64,000 bases of DNA from a bacterium (GTDB lineage Bacteria; Krumholzibacteriota; Krumholzibacteriia; LZORAL124-64-63): contig JAIFKS010000003.1 in assembly GCA_020049465.1 (NCBI GenBank), positions 1 through 64,000 of the forward strand, read 5' to 3'. This document shows positions 1 through 8,525 of the stretch, in pieces. The notes below the pieces were generated by a model. The model did no database searches. It was given only the letters and a program-made list of their open reading frames with translations, and was not told the origin of the DNA. The position numbers and the translations under genes were made by a program. Numbering within the stretch: position 1 is the stretch's first letter; the number at the start of each line of letters is the position of its first letter.

Positions 1-896
1 ACGCCGGGCGACAGCTGCGCGACTGCCTCGACTCCGTCACGCAGCATGGCCACGGCCTGGTGCGGCGGACCATCGTCGTCGACAACGGTTCCACCGACGG
101 TTCCGAGGCCTGCGCCGAGCAGCGTCCCGGCGTCACGCTGATCCGTGCCGGTACCAACCTGGGCTTCGGCAAGGGGTGCAATCTCGGCGCGCGGCAGGCG
201 CAGGGCGACTACCTGCTGTTCCTGAACCCGGACGCCGCGCTGTATGCCGACACGCTGCCGCGGGCCCTGGCCTTCATGCAGGATGCGGCCAACGCCCGGG
301 TGGGCATCTGCGGCGTGCAGCTGCTGGACGAATCCGGCCGGGTGGCCCGCAGCTGCGCCCGGCTTCCGTCCGTGTCGGGCCTGGTGGCCCAGTCCGTCGG
401 GCTGGACCGCGTGTTCCCGCGCCTTGGCCACTTCATGGTCGAGTGGGACCATGCGCAGACGCGCGAAGTGGAGCAGGTCATCGGCGCGTTCTTCTTCGTG
501 CGGCGTGAGCTGTTCGAGGCACTGGGGGGCTTCGACGAACGGTTCTTCGTGTATTTCGAGGAAGTCGATTTCACGCTGCGCGCCCGCCAGGCGGGCTGGC
601 GCACCGTCTATGTCGCCGACGCGCAGGCGTTCCACGCGGGCCGGGGCACCACCGAACGGATCAAGGCGCTGCGGCTGTTCTATTTCCTGCGCAGCCGCCT
701 GCAGTACGTGTCCCGGCACTTCGCCTGGCCGGGAACCGTCGCCGTCCTGCTGGCCACGCTGCTGCTCGAGCCGGTCTCGCGGTCGGCTCTTGCGCTGCGG
801 CGCGGTTCGTGGCGCGGCCTGCAGGAAACCTGGGCCGCGTACGGCAGGTTGTGGCGCTGGCTGCCGAAGTGGGCGTTGAAGAGGAAGACCGGGTGA
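1..896 (+). CDS. Family 2 glycosyltransferase (rhamnosyltransferase-like), 5' end outside window
   Basis: The reading frame is open from position 3 and has no stop back to the window edge, so the true start lies upstream; the first internal GTG (60) is not a real start because the preceding in-frame residues already fit a GT2 N-terminus. The nucleotide-binding motif VDNGSTDGS is followed by LFLNPDA, the NPD variant of the GT2 DxD motif, and by GGFDERFFVYFEEVDFTLR, typical of WbbL-like rhamnosyl or glycosyl transferases. A hydrophobic segment near the C-terminus (about 744-800) suggests membrane association. It would add a sugar from a nucleotide-sugar to an O-antigen or exopolysaccharide intermediate in the cytoplasm. 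It lies 6 bp upstream of a second glycosyltransferase and is probably co-transcribed with it. The sugar specificity cannot be read from sequence. Confidence 0.85.
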   Translation, partial: AGRQLRDCLDSVTQHGHGLVRRTIVVDNGSTDGSEACAEQRPGVTLIRAGTNLGFGKGCNLGARQAQGDYLLFLNPDAALYADTLPRALAFMQDAANARVGICGVQLLDESGRVARSCARLPSVSGLVAQSVGLDRVFPRLGHFMVEWDHAQTREVEQVIGAFFFVRRELFEALGGFDERFFVYFEEVDFTLRARQAGWRTVYVADAQAFHAGRGTTERIKALRLFYFLRSRLQYVSRHFAWPGTVAVLLATLLLEPVSRSALALRRGSWRGLQETWAAYGRLWRWLPKWALKRKTG

Positions 897-902
897 GCCG
901 CG

Positions 903-2027
903 ATGTCTGAACCCATGCGCATCCTGGTCCTGACGAAATACGGCAGCCTGGGCGCGTCGTCGCGCCTGCGCTTCCAGCAGTACCTGCCCTGGCTGCGGCA
1001 GGCGGGCCTTGACGTGACGGTGCAGTCGCTGCTGTCGGACGATCAGGTGCTGGCGCGTTACCGGTCCGGCGGCTACGGGATCCCGTCGTTGCTGCAGGCG
1101 TACGCCGCCCGCGCCCGGGCGCTGACGCGCAGGCGGCGGTTCGACCTGGTCTGGATCGAGAAGGAAGCGTTGCCCTGGTGGCCGCTGTGGCTGGAGTCGA
1201 CCCTGCTGCGCGGTGTGCCGTACGTGCTCGATTACGACGACGCCGTGTTCCACAACTACGATCTGCACGCCAATCCGCTGGTCAGGCGCCTGTACGGCCG
1301 GCGACTCGACGGGCTGATGGCCGGGGCCGCGCTGGTGGTCGGGGGCAACCGCTACCTGGCGCAGCGCGCGCAGGAGTCCGGTGCGCGCCGTGTGGAAGTG
1401 CTGCCCACGGTGATCGACCTGGACCGCTACCCGCGCCGCGCGGAGATGTCCGCGATCACCGCGGCGACGGGCGAGGCGCCGCGCATCGTCTGGATCGGTT
1501 CGCCGTCCACCGCGCGCTACCTGGAACTGCTGCGCGAGCCGCTGCAGGCCCTGGCCGCGAACCGCCCGTTCACGTTGCGGGTGATCGGCGGCGAGGTCGA
1601 CCTGCCCGGCGTGCCGGTGGAGATCGTGCCCTGGTCCGAAGCGACCGAAGTGGAAAGCCTCTGCGCCTGCCAGGTGGGCGTGATGCCTCTGTTCGAGTCG
1701 CCGTGGGAGCGGGGCAAGTGCGGATACAAGTTGATCCAGTACATGGCCTGCGGACTGCCGGTGGTCGCCTCCGGCGTCGGCGTCAATCCTGAACTCGTCC
1801 GGCCGGGCGAGAACGGCTTCCTGGCCGACACGCCCGCCGAGTGGACCGAAGCGCTCGGCGGACTGCTCGCGGACGCGACCATGCGCGACCGGCTGGGTGC
1901 CGACGGACGGCGGAGGGTGGAGCAGTCCTATTGCGTCCAGCAGACGGGGCCGCGGCTGGCCGCGCTGCTGCGCTCGGTCCGGCAGTCGAACCCTCGCGGG
2001 TCGCATTCAGATGGAGCTCGTTCATGA
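903..2027 (+). CDS. Family 4 glycosyltransferase
   Basis: A 374-residue protein with the GT-B layout. The N-terminal half begins RILVLTKYGSLGASSRLRFQ, the acceptor-side Rossmann domain with its glycine-rich loop. The C-terminal half has PWERGKCGYKLIQYMACGLP, the GT4 donor-binding E-x7-E region, then PVVAS and PGENGFL. It is predicted to transfer a sugar onto a lipid-linked or surface polysaccharide precursor on the cytoplasmic face. The start is ATG at 903, with an alternative ATG at 915 directly before RILVL. The stop overlaps the start of the next methyltransferase (ATGA), which indicates translational coupling. Donor and acceptor are unknown. Confidence 0.85.
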   Translation: MSEPMRILVLTKYGSLGASSRLRFQQYLPWLRQAGLDVTVQSLLSDDQVLARYRSGGYGIPSLLQAYAARARALTRRRRFDLVWIEKEALPWWPLWLESTLLRGVPYVLDYDDAVFHNYDLHANPLVRRLYGRRLDGLMAGAALVVGGNRYLAQRAQESGARRVEVLPTVIDLDRYPRRAEMSAITAATGEAPRIVWIGSPSTARYLELLREPLQALAANRPFTLRVIGGEVDLPGVPVEIVPWSEATEVESLCACQVGVMPLFESPWERGKCGYKLIQYMACGLPVVASGVGVNPELVRPGENGFLADTPAEWTEALGGLLADATMRDRLGADGRRRVEQSYCVQQTGPRLAALLRSVRQSNPRGSHSDGARS

Positions 2028-3058
2028 TCCGAAGCCTTCCGGCCCCTCTGTGCCCGCTGTGCGGAACGGGCGGCGATCCCGTCCATGCGGGACTCCGCGA
2101 TTTCCTGTTCGCCGCCCCGGGCGAGTGGAGCCTGTCGCGATGCCGCGATGACCGGTGCGGCACGCTGTGGCTGGATCCGATGCCCGTCGCCGAAGACCTG
2201 CACGAGGCCTACGAGACCTACATGACCCACGTCGACACCGACGCGGCGACCAGCCCGTCCCGGCTTCGGCGCGCCGGCCACAGGCTCATGTCGGCCTACC
2301 TGCGCGCGCGCTACGCGCCCGGCCGGAGCACCCTGTCCGACCGGCTCCTCGGTCCGCTGCTGTACCTGATCCCCGGCCACCGCTGGGATGCCGACGCCAC
2401 CGTGTTCGGACTGAAGCCCGTTCCCGGCGGACGGATCCTGGAGGTGGGCTGCGGCGTGGGCGCGAAGCTGGAGTGGCTTGAACAGATCGGCTGGCAGGCC
2501 GAAGGGCTGGACGTGGACGAGAAGGTGGTCGCACTCGCCCGCAGCCGGAAGCGGTCCGTGCATCTGGGCGACCTGTTCAGCCGGCGCTACCCGGACGATT
2601 CGTTCGATGCGATCGTCATGTCGCATGTCATCGAGCACGTGGCCGACCTGTCCACGCTGATGGGCGAGTGCCACCGGATCATGAAGCCGGGCGGCCGCCT
2701 CGCCCTGCTGACGCCCAATGCGGACAGCTGGGGCCACCGGCGCTACGGCGCGCACTGGATGCCGCTGGACCCTCCGCGCCACCTGCACATCTTCACGCCG
2801 TCGTCGTTGAGCGGGCTGTGCGAGCGGGCCGGCTTCGCGGTCGAGCGCAGCCGGACCACGCCGCGCTCCCGGGGCGTGTTCCTGGGCAGCCGTCAGATCG
2901 CCCGCGCGGGCCGGATGGACTTCCAGGCCCCGATCGGCCTCGGGTCGCGGCTGTGGATGGAAGGCATGGAGACCCTGGAGTGGCTGCGGCTGGGCGTGGC
3001 GCCGCTGTGCGGCGAGGAACTCTTCACCGTGGCCCGGAAGAAGAGCGCCGGTCGTTGA
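2024..3058 (+). CDS. Class I SAM-dependent methyltransferase with N-terminal zinc-ribbon-like CxxC
   Basis: The start is ATG 2024, which overlaps the upstream stop by 4 bp and is preceded by GGAG at 2012-2015; the frame is open further upstream, but that part shadows the glycosyltransferase. The 344-residue product starts with a small Cys segment (CPLCGTG, then C at the end of LSRC) resembling the zinc-binding head of surface-polysaccharide methyltransferases. The SAM motif ILEVGCGVGAKLEWL, the acidic DVDEK, and the post-motif SFDAIVMSHVIEHV follow. It probably methylates a sugar or lipid-linked intermediate made with the two upstream glycosyltransferases. The substrate is unknown. Confidence 0.8.
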   Translation: MIRSLPAPLCPLCGTGGDPVHAGLRDFLFAAPGEWSLSRCRDDRCGTLWLDPMPVAEDLHEAYETYMTHVDTDAATSPSRLRRAGHRLMSAYLRARYAPGRSTLSDRLLGPLLYLIPGHRWDADATVFGLKPVPGGRILEVGCGVGAKLEWLEQIGWQAEGLDVDEKVVALARSRKRSVHLGDLFSRRYPDDSFDAIVMSHVIEHVADLSTLMGECHRIMKPGGRLALLTPNADSWGHRRYGAHWMPLDPPRHLHIFTPSSLSGLCERAGFAVERSRTTPRSRGVFLGSRQIARAGRMDFQAPIGLGSRLWMEGMETLEWLRLGVAPLCGEELFTVARKKSAGR

Positions 3059-3076
3059 TCCGGCCGTGGCGCGCGG

Positions 3077-3970
3077 TCAGGCCCGCGGCCGCTGGGGCAG
3101 CCGATCGGTGGGGAAGGGGCTGCGCCAGGCGGGCGCCGCGTCGCCGCCGGTGAACTTCCCGTTGTCCACGACCTCGCCCGGCGCCGGCTTCTTCGCGATG
3201 ACGGCGATGTGGTACGGGCGGAACGCCTCGACGGCCATGACCCGGAGTCCCAGGTGATCGACCGCGCAGACCGCCAGGCGCGTGTCGAACACGTGCTGGT
3301 GCAGGCACCTGTTCTCGCTGTTCCGCCGGGAACGTTCCTCGAAGGCCGCGAAGTCGCCGGCGCCGGGATCCTTCTGCAGATCGTGAAGCTCGAGAATTTC
3401 CGGCAGGTGGGTCAGGTCCGTTTCGTCCATCCGCGCGTCGAAGTCGCTCACCAGATGTTCCAGCGTGGTCACCGGCCGGCGGTGGTCGAAGGTCCCGTCC
3501 TTGTGCGGCACGACCAGGACCAGCGTCCCGTTCGGCCGCAGGACCCGGATCCATTCGGACAGTCCCTGGAGCGGATTGGCCAGGTGTTCCAGGCAGTGCG
3601 ACGACAGGACGAAATCGTACGCGGCGTCGGCGATGAAACCGAGGTCGCTGGCCTCGCCGACGAACTGGCGGCCGGGCGCCGTCCCCTTGTGGAAGACGAA
3701 ATTGTCGCCTTCGCTGATCGTCCCTTCCCACACGGTCCGGTGGCCGAAGTTGCAGTTGTCGACCCTGGCGGCCAGCGGATACACCGGAATGGCGCCGTGC
3801 GGTCCGAACATGGGGCTGGGACCGCCCAGTTCCAGGCCGACCCCCGCCGCGAAATCCGATGGGGAGCGCTGGATGTACTCGAGACGGTGGGGCGCGAGGC
3901 GGCGAACGACGGCGCCCGCCAGGCTGCCGATCCCGTTGGCCTTCACCAGTGCGCGGACTTTGCTGATCAC
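3077..3970 (-). CDS. SAM-dependent methyltransferase-like protein of the polysaccharide cluster
   Basis: A 297-residue protein convergent with the preceding gene (18 bp gap). It starts with GTG after a GGGGGAAG-type ribosome site. Motif I is not canonical, but the C-terminal SAM-fold hallmarks are clear: DFVLSSHCLEHLANPL, RVLRPNGTLVLVVPH and the downstream DFDARMDETDL block. This HxLEH arrangement is common in methyltransferase-like proteins of O-antigen and capsule loci. A good minus-strand promoter lies at 4030-4058. The target is unknown, and the weak motif I leaves open a non-methylating relative. Confidence 0.75.
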   Translation of the reverse strand: MISKVRALVKANGIGSLAGAVVRRLAPHRLEYIQRSPSDFAAGVGLELGGPSPMFGPHGAIPVYPLAARVDNCNFGHRTVWEGTISEGDNFVFHKGTAPGRQFVGEASDLGFIADAAYDFVLSSHCLEHLANPLQGLSEWIRVLRPNGTLVLVVPHKDGTFDHRRPVTTLEHLVSDFDARMDETDLTHLPEILELHDLQKDPGAGDFAAFEERSRRNSENRCLHQHVFDTRLAVCAVDHLGLRVMAVEAFRPYHIAVIAKKPAPGEVVDNGKFTGGDAAPAWRSPFPTDRLPQRPRA

Positions 3971-4029
3971 GCTTCGCTTCCCCCCGCCAGAAAGTGCTTC
4001 CCGGGCCCGTTCATGCGGTCGACGACGGC

Positions 4030-4058
4030 ATGATAGGCTTCCGGCGCGTTCCTGTCAT
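4030..4058 (-). promoter_or_regulatory. Sigma70-type promoter for the minus-strand methyltransferase
   Basis: Read on the minus strand the elements are ATGACA (4053-4058), a 17-nt spacer, and TATCAT (4030-4035). Both are one or two bases from consensus. It points at the gene starting at 3970 and is arranged back to back with the plus-strand promoter at 4083-4111. Confidence 0.55.
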
Positions 4059-4082
4059 GGCCTTGCTGCGGCGGGCCGGGGG

Positions 4083-4111
4083 ATGACAGCGCTGCGGACG
4101 CGACCTATAAT
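4083..4111 (+). promoter_or_regulatory. Sigma70-type promoter for the membrane protein gene at 4161
   Basis: The -35 element is ATGACA (4083-4088), the spacer 17 nt, and the -10 element a perfect TATAAT (4106-4111). The expected start is near 4118, giving a leader of about 43 nt. A perfect 14-bp palindrome (CGCCGCCGGCGGCG, 4113-4126) covers that start and could be an operator or a 5'-terminal hairpin. Confidence 0.6.
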
Positions 4112-4160
4112 CCGCCGCCGGCGGCGCTGAACATCGGAATGTAACGGCAGGGATGCGGCC

Positions 4161-5450
4161 ATGACCACGCGACAGACCATCGGCAACGTCCTGCGCCGGA
4201 GCGTGAGCACCCCGGCCCGGGAATCGGCCGTCCTGTGGGTCGCCGTGCTCCTGTGCAGCTTCGTGAAGATGCGCGCCTACTGGCAGCACGGCCGGTTCTG
4301 GGCCGAAGAGGGTCGCGACTTCTTCGTCGACATCGCCGCCAGGGACGGCGGGCACGGCCTGCTGTACGTGTTCAACGGCCACCTCGAGTTCATGACCAAC
4401 CTCGTGGTCTTGTGCAGCACGCTGGTGGATCCGCAGCGGGCGCCCCTGGTCACGACCTGGTTTTCCTGGCTGCTCCAGCTGCTGCCGATCGGGCTGTTGA
4501 TCCACGGCCGCCGGCAGGTCGGGTTGTCGTTCGGGCGCGCGCTGCTGTTCGTGCTTGCCGCCGCGGCCATTCCCCAGAGCCCCGAGGTCTGGGCGAACAG
4601 CATCAACCTGCACTTCCATTTCGCGCTGCTGGCGGGGCTCATCGCCGTGCTGCCGTCGCCGTCCGGCGCGCAGGCGCGGCTGTTCCGGGTCCTGCTGCTG
4701 GGGGCCGGGCTCAGCGGCATCCCCGCGAACAGCCTGCTGCCGGTCTTCGTCGCGCGCGCGGTCCGCGCCCGTCTGCGCGAACGATGGATCCAGGTCGGCA
4801 TCCTGGCCGCGACCTCGGCCCTGCAGCTGGGACTGCTGGTGCAGCATGGGCTGACCGCCGAAGGGCGTGACGTTGTCACCGATCCGCTGGTGCTCTGGCT
4901 GGCCCTGCTGGCGCAGCACGTGGTCTCGCCGCTGCTCGGCATCAAACTGGCGGGGCACGCCATCCTGCGGTTCAACCTGCTGGTCAACGACAGCCCGGCC
5001 TCCTGGGCGCTGGCCCTGGCGGTCTCGGCGGCCTATGTGTCGCTGTGGGTGCTGGTCGTGAAACGCCGGTGGACGACGAGCGCCTGGTGCCTGGGCGTCG
5101 CCCTGCTGCTGGCGGTCTTCTGTGTCCTGACGTCGCTGGGCAACCGGGTCGTGCTGGTCTCCGCGGAGACCGGCGGGCGCTATTTCTATGCGTCCAATCT
5201 TCTGTTGCTGCTGGGTGTCCTGCTCGCGATCCCCAAGGTGACCGCCCCGGCGCCCCGGCGGACCTGGCGCGCCGTGTTCGTGCTCTGGGCGCTGCTGTCG
5301 TGGCACGGGCTGCGCAACTACATCGACGGTCCGGCCTGGCCCGAAGCCTGGCGGCAGGCCCGGAGTGCGGGGGCGGGGCAGATCGCGATCTGGCCGCGGG
5401 GCTGGACCATGGCCAACCCGGGGGCGGGCGACCCGGAACCCCGGAACTGA
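4161..5450 (+). CDS. Polytopic membrane protein, GT-C glycosyltransferase-like
   Basis: The 429-residue product is mostly hydrophobic, with roughly ten predicted membrane segments. The first loop after the first membrane segment has FWAEEGRDFF, which resembles the acidic (ED/EE) motif of the first extracytoplasmic loop in GT-C enzymes that use polyprenyl-linked sugars. The motif GGRYFYASNLLLLL before the last helices is also typical of such proteins. It follows the glycosyltransferase/methyltransferase genes, which fits a role in surface-glycan assembly. No family was recognised with certainty; an unrelated integral membrane protein is possible. The start is ATG 4161 after AGGGATG. Confidence 0.6.
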   Translation: MTTRQTIGNVLRRSVSTPARESAVLWVAVLLCSFVKMRAYWQHGRFWAEEGRDFFVDIAARDGGHGLLYVFNGHLEFMTNLVVLCSTLVDPQRAPLVTTWFSWLLQLLPIGLLIHGRRQVGLSFGRALLFVLAAAAIPQSPEVWANSINLHFHFALLAGLIAVLPSPSGAQARLFRVLLLGAGLSGIPANSLLPVFVARAVRARLRERWIQVGILAATSALQLGLLVQHGLTAEGRDVVTDPLVLWLALLAQHVVSPLLGIKLAGHAILRFNLLVNDSPASWALALAVSAAYVSLWVLVVKRRWTTSAWCLGVALLLAVFCVLTSLGNRVVLVSAETGGRYFYASNLLLLLGVLLAIPKVTAPAPRRTWRAVFVLWALLSWHGLRNYIDGPAWPEAWRQARSAGAGQIAIWPRGWTMANPGAGDPEPRN

Positions 5451-5619
5451 GCCTGTCCCGGGCGCCCAGGGGCTGCCCGCCGGGGGCCTGCCCGGCCGTC
5501 GGGCAACGGCCCTCAAGTCGCCATCTGACATGACGATAACGTCTTTCATGCGGTCCGCGGGCCGAGAGGCGTGCCCTGCCGGGACGCCGCGGAGGCCACC
5601 CCGTCGCCCTGCTTTACCC

Positions 5620-5648
5620 TTGCATCGGGTCCGGGGGACCTCTATCTT
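5620..5648 (+). promoter_or_regulatory. rpsO promoter
   Basis: TTGCAT (5620-5625), a 17-nt spacer, and TATCTT (5643-5648). The predicted start is near 5655, leaving a leader of about 227 nt before rpsO. Confidence 0.5.
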
Positions 5649-5676
5649 GGGCCGCGCAGCCACCGGAACGTGGGCG

Positions 5677-5692
5677 GCGGGAGAACTCCCGC
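5677..5692 (+). promoter_or_regulatory. Hairpin in the rpsO leader
   Basis: GCGGGA (5677-5682), a GAAC tetraloop, and TCCCGC (5687-5692) form a perfect 6-bp stem about 22 nt after the predicted transcription start. It may be part of an S15-binding leader or a 5' stability element. Confidence 0.4.
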
Positions 5693-5881
5693 TGTCCTTG
5701 TGTCCGGTAGTTTGCGCTCAATCCGTACAAGCGGGTCGGCGCCGTCACCCGGAGCGGAATGCCCCGGCCGGGTGCACTGGTCCCGCCTCACTCCCGTGAA
5801 CGCATCGGCAGACGGGAAAGGCGGCCGGCCTGCGGCCATCGTGACGCCGCGGCGTGACGTGTTTTCTGGAGGTTCTGGACG

Positions 5882-6151
5882 ATGGCACTGACCAAGGATC
5901 AGAAGGACGCGGTGATCGGCAAGTACCGCAAGCACGAGGGTGACTCGGGCTCGCCCGAGGTACAGATCGCTCTGCTCACCTTGCGGATCAACACCCTGGG
6001 CGACCACTTCAAGATGCACAAGGCGGATCACCATTCCCGCCGCGGGCTGCTGAAGATGGTCGGTCAGCGCAAGAGACTGCTGTCCTACCTGAAGAAGAAG
6101 GACCTTGAGGGGTATCGCGCCCTGATCAAGGACCTGGGCATCCGGGGCTGA
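5882..6151 (+). CDS. rpsO: 30S ribosomal protein S15
   Basis: An 89-residue protein, the exact usual length of S15. The conserved [36 protein letters not shown] and [12 protein letters not shown] blocks are present; the HxxDxHSRRGL segment contacts 16S rRNA helix h22. S15 is a primary binder in assembly of the 30S platform. The start ATG follows TGGAGG. It lies directly upstream of pnp, the ancestral rpsO-pnp order, separated by a structured spacer. Confidence 0.98.
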   Translation: MALTKDQKDAVIGKYRKHEGDSGSPEVQIALLTLRINTLGDHFKMHKADHHSRRGLLKMVGQRKRLLSYLKKKDLEGYRALIKDLGIRG

Positions 6152-6184
6152 TGACAGGCACCGGAATTTGAGTCCGCCTGGCTG

Positions 6185-6212
6185 TCGGTCGCGCCGGAAA
6201 CGTCGCGACCGA
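6185..6212 (+). promoter_or_regulatory. Strong stem-loop between rpsO and pnp
   Basis: TCGGTCGCG (6185-6193) pairs perfectly with CGCGACCGA (6204-6212), giving a 9-bp stem with a 10-nt loop. No T-tract follows, so simple termination is unlikely. In E. coli a stem-loop at this same place in the pnp leader is cut by RNase III and drives PNPase autocontrol; an equivalent role here is inference from position. Confidence 0.6.
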
Positions 6213-6223
6213 TTGCCGTATCT

Positions 6224-6259
6224 GGCGGCCAGCGGAGCGTCGACGGTAATAGGGCCGCC
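6224..6259 (+). promoter_or_regulatory. Second stem-loop in the pnp leader
   Basis: GGCGGCC (6224-6230) pairs with GGCCGCC (6253-6259) over a 22-nt loop. It lies between the first hairpin and the pnp ribosome site, so the leader carries two tandem stems. Confidence 0.45.
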
Positions 6260-6298
6260 CGACGCGTTGATTTAGCGGATGGAAGGGAAGAGAACCTG

Positions 6299-8506
6299 AT
6301 GATGAACAAGCAGACAGTCAGCCTCGAGATGAACGGGACGACCTTCAGTCTCGAGACCGGCCGCATGGCCAAGCAGGCCAACGGCTCCTGCATCGTGCGC
6401 ATGGGCGACACGATGAGCCTGATCGCCGTGGCGGCCGACCCCCGGCCCACCGACAAGGATTTCCTGCCCCTGATGGTCGAGTACCGCGACAAGACGTACG
6501 CTGCGGGCAAGATCCCCGGCGGCTTCTTCAAGCGCGAGGGCAAGCCGACCGAACGCGAGACGCTCACCTGCCGGCTGATCGATCGCCCGCTGCGTCCGAT
6601 GTTCCCGAAGGGCTACCGCTGCGAGACGCAGATCATCTGCTTCATCATCAGCGCCGACACCGATTTCCACGCCGATACCCTGAGCATCACCGGCGCCTCG
6701 ATGGCCCTGGCCCTGTCCGACGTGCCGTTCCACGAGATCCTCTCGGGCGTGCGCGTCGCCGACATCGACGGCGAGTTCGTGGCGAACCCGACCTTCGAGC
6801 AGCTCGAGTCCTCGTGCATGGACCTCGTGGTCGCCGGCACCGACGACATCGTCTGCATGATCGAGGGCGAGTGCCTGGAAGTCAGCGAAGACCGTCTGCT
6901 GGACGCGATCGAATTCGCGCACACCTGGATCCGCAAGCTGAACGCGCTGCAGCGCGAGCTGGTGGCCAAGGCCGGCGCCAAGACCAAGTGGGACGTCGCC
7001 CCGGTCAAGGACATCTCCGACAGCGTGGCCAAGGTGGTCGGGTTCATCGGCGACGAGCTGAAGACCGCCATCTCGGTCAAGGGCAAGTTCGAGCGCTCCA
7101 ACGCGCTGTCCGCCGCCAAGGCCAAGGTCGCCGAGCAGTTCCCGGGCGAGGACGGCAAGCCGTCCGCCGAGATGCTGGAAGCCTTCGCCAAGGCCGAGAA
7201 GAAGCTCATGCGCGAGATGATCCTCAGCGAGGGCGTGCGCACCGACGGCCGCGACCTGACCACGGTCCGTCCGATCACCATCGAGACCGGCGTGCTTCCG
7301 CGCGCGCACGGCTCCTGCCTGTTCACCCGCGGCGAGACGCAGGCCCTGGGCACCGTCACCCTCGGCAGCAAGCAGGCCGAGCAGCGCATCGAGCCGCTGG
7401 GCGGCGAGCAGTACTGGTCGAAGTACTACCTGCACTACAATTTCCCTCCGTTCTCGGTGGGCGAGACGGGTCGCTACAGCGGCACCGGCCGTCGCGAGAT
7501 CGGCCACGGCAAGCTGGCCGAGCGCGCCATCCGGCCGATCCTGCCCGAGCTGGAGGACTTCCCGTACACCATCCGTCTGGTGTCCGAGATCCTCGAGAGC
7601 AACGGCTCGTCGTCCATGGCCACGGTCTGCGCCTGCTGCCTGGCCCTGATGGACGCCGGCGCCCCGATCCGCAAGGCCGTGGCCGGCGTGGCCATGGGTC
7701 TGGTGAAGGAAGGCGACCGCATCGCGGTGCTGACCGACATCCTGGGCGTCGAGGATCACCTCGGGGACATGGACTTCAAGGTGACCGGCACGCGTGACGG
7801 CATCACCGCCTTCCAGCTGGACACCAAGATCGCCGGCATCAGCCGCGAGGTCATGAGCAAGGCCCTGGGCGACGCGCAGGCGGCGCGCCAGCACATCCTG
7901 AACGTGATGGAAGAGCACCTGGCCGGTCCGCGCGCCACGATGAGCCCGTACGCGCCGAAGATCGACACCGTGCAGATCCCCGTCAGCAAGATCGGCACGC
8001 TCATCGGACCGGGCGGCAAGGTCATCAAGCGCATCCAGGAAGAGACCGGCGCCACCATCGAGGTGGACGACACCGGCATGGTCTTCATCTCCAGCATCGA
8101 CCAGGCGGGCGGCGCGGCGGCCATGGCCTACGTGACCGGCCTGATGTGCGAGCCTGAAGTCGGCAAGGTCTACAAGGGCGTGGTCAAGACGATCGTCGAC
8201 TTCGGCGCCTTCGTCGAGTTCCTGCCCGGCAAGGACGGCCTGCTGCACATCAGCGAGCTGGAGTACCGCCGCGTGAACAACGTCGAGGACGTCGTCCAGG
8301 TCGGCGATACGATCGAGGTCAAGCTGGTCGAGATCGACAGCCGCACCGGCAAGGTGCGTCTCAGCCGCAAGGCTCTGCTGCCGGCCCCCGAGGGCTGGGA
8401 AGAGCCGCCGCGGCGCGAGCGTTCGGACAGCGGCGGCGACCGCGGTCGCAGCGGTGGCGGCGGGCGTGACCGTGACCGTGGTGGTCGCGGCGGGCCTCGC
8501 CGGTAA
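6299..8506 (+). CDS. pnp: Polyribonucleotide nucleotidyltransferase (PNPase)
   Basis: The 735-residue product has the full PNPase order: a first RNase PH domain (about 1-140), a helical linker, and the catalytic RNase PH domain with [16 protein letters not shown] and [19 protein letters not shown]. The latter contains the phosphate-binding serines and the catalytic Asp residues. A KH domain ([18 protein letters not shown], near 569) and an S1 domain (about 620-695, [20 protein letters not shown]) follow. The C-terminus is a short Arg/Gly/Asp-rich tail, often involved in RNA contacts. It degrades RNA from 3' to 5' with phosphate and can add 3' tails. Tandem ATG codons occur at 6299 and 6302 after GGAAGGGAAGAG. 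Transcription is probably shared with rpsO. Confidence 0.97.
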   Translation: MMNKQTVSLEMNGTTFSLETGRMAKQANGSCIVRMGDTMSLIAVAADPRPTDKDFLPLMVEYRDKTYAAGKIPGGFFKREGKPTERETLTCRLIDRPLRPMFPKGYRCETQIICFIISADTDFHADTLSITGASMALALSDVPFHEILSGVRVADIDGEFVANPTFEQLESSCMDLVVAGTDDIVCMIEGECLEVSEDRLLDAIEFAHTWIRKLNALQRELVAKAGAKTKWDVAPVKDISDSVAKVVGFIGDELKTAISVKGKFERSNALSAAKAKVAEQFPGEDGKPSAEMLEAFAKAEKKLMREMILSEGVRTDGRDLTTVRPITIETGVLPRAHGSCLFTRGETQALGTVTLGSKQAEQRIEPLGGEQYWSKYYLHYNFPPFSVGETGRYSGTGRREIGHGKLAERAIRPILPELEDFPYTIRLVSEILESNGSSSMATVCACCLALMDAGAPIRKAVAGVAMGLVKEGDRIAVLTDILGVEDHLGDMDFKVTGTRDGITAFQLDTKIAGISREVMSKALGDAQAARQHILNVMEEHLAGPRATMSPYAPKIDTVQIPVSKIGTLIGPGGKVIKRIQEETGATIEVDDTGMVFISSIDQAGGAAAMAYVTGLMCEPEVGKVYKGVVKTIVDFGAFVEFLPGKDGLLHISELEYRRVNNVEDVVQVGDTIEVKLVEIDSRTGKVRLSRKALLPAPEGWEEPPRRERSDSGGDRGRSGGGGRDRDRGGRGGPRR

Positions 8507-8525
8507 TCGACAACCGGACGTACCG

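Larger units (their letters stand above)
5451..5881 (+). other. 431-bp intergenic region holding the rpsO promoter and leader
   Basis: No gene is supported here. A 6-bp hairpin (GGCCGT/ACGGCC, 5494-5511) follows the membrane gene but has no T-tract. A promoter lies at 5620-5648. The remaining 230 bp or so form a long rpsO leader with a GC-rich hairpin (5677-5692) and a 12-bp palindrome ACGCCGCGGCGT (5844-5855) just ahead of the ribosome site. The length and structure suggest S15 autoregulation; this is inference. Confidence 0.5.
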
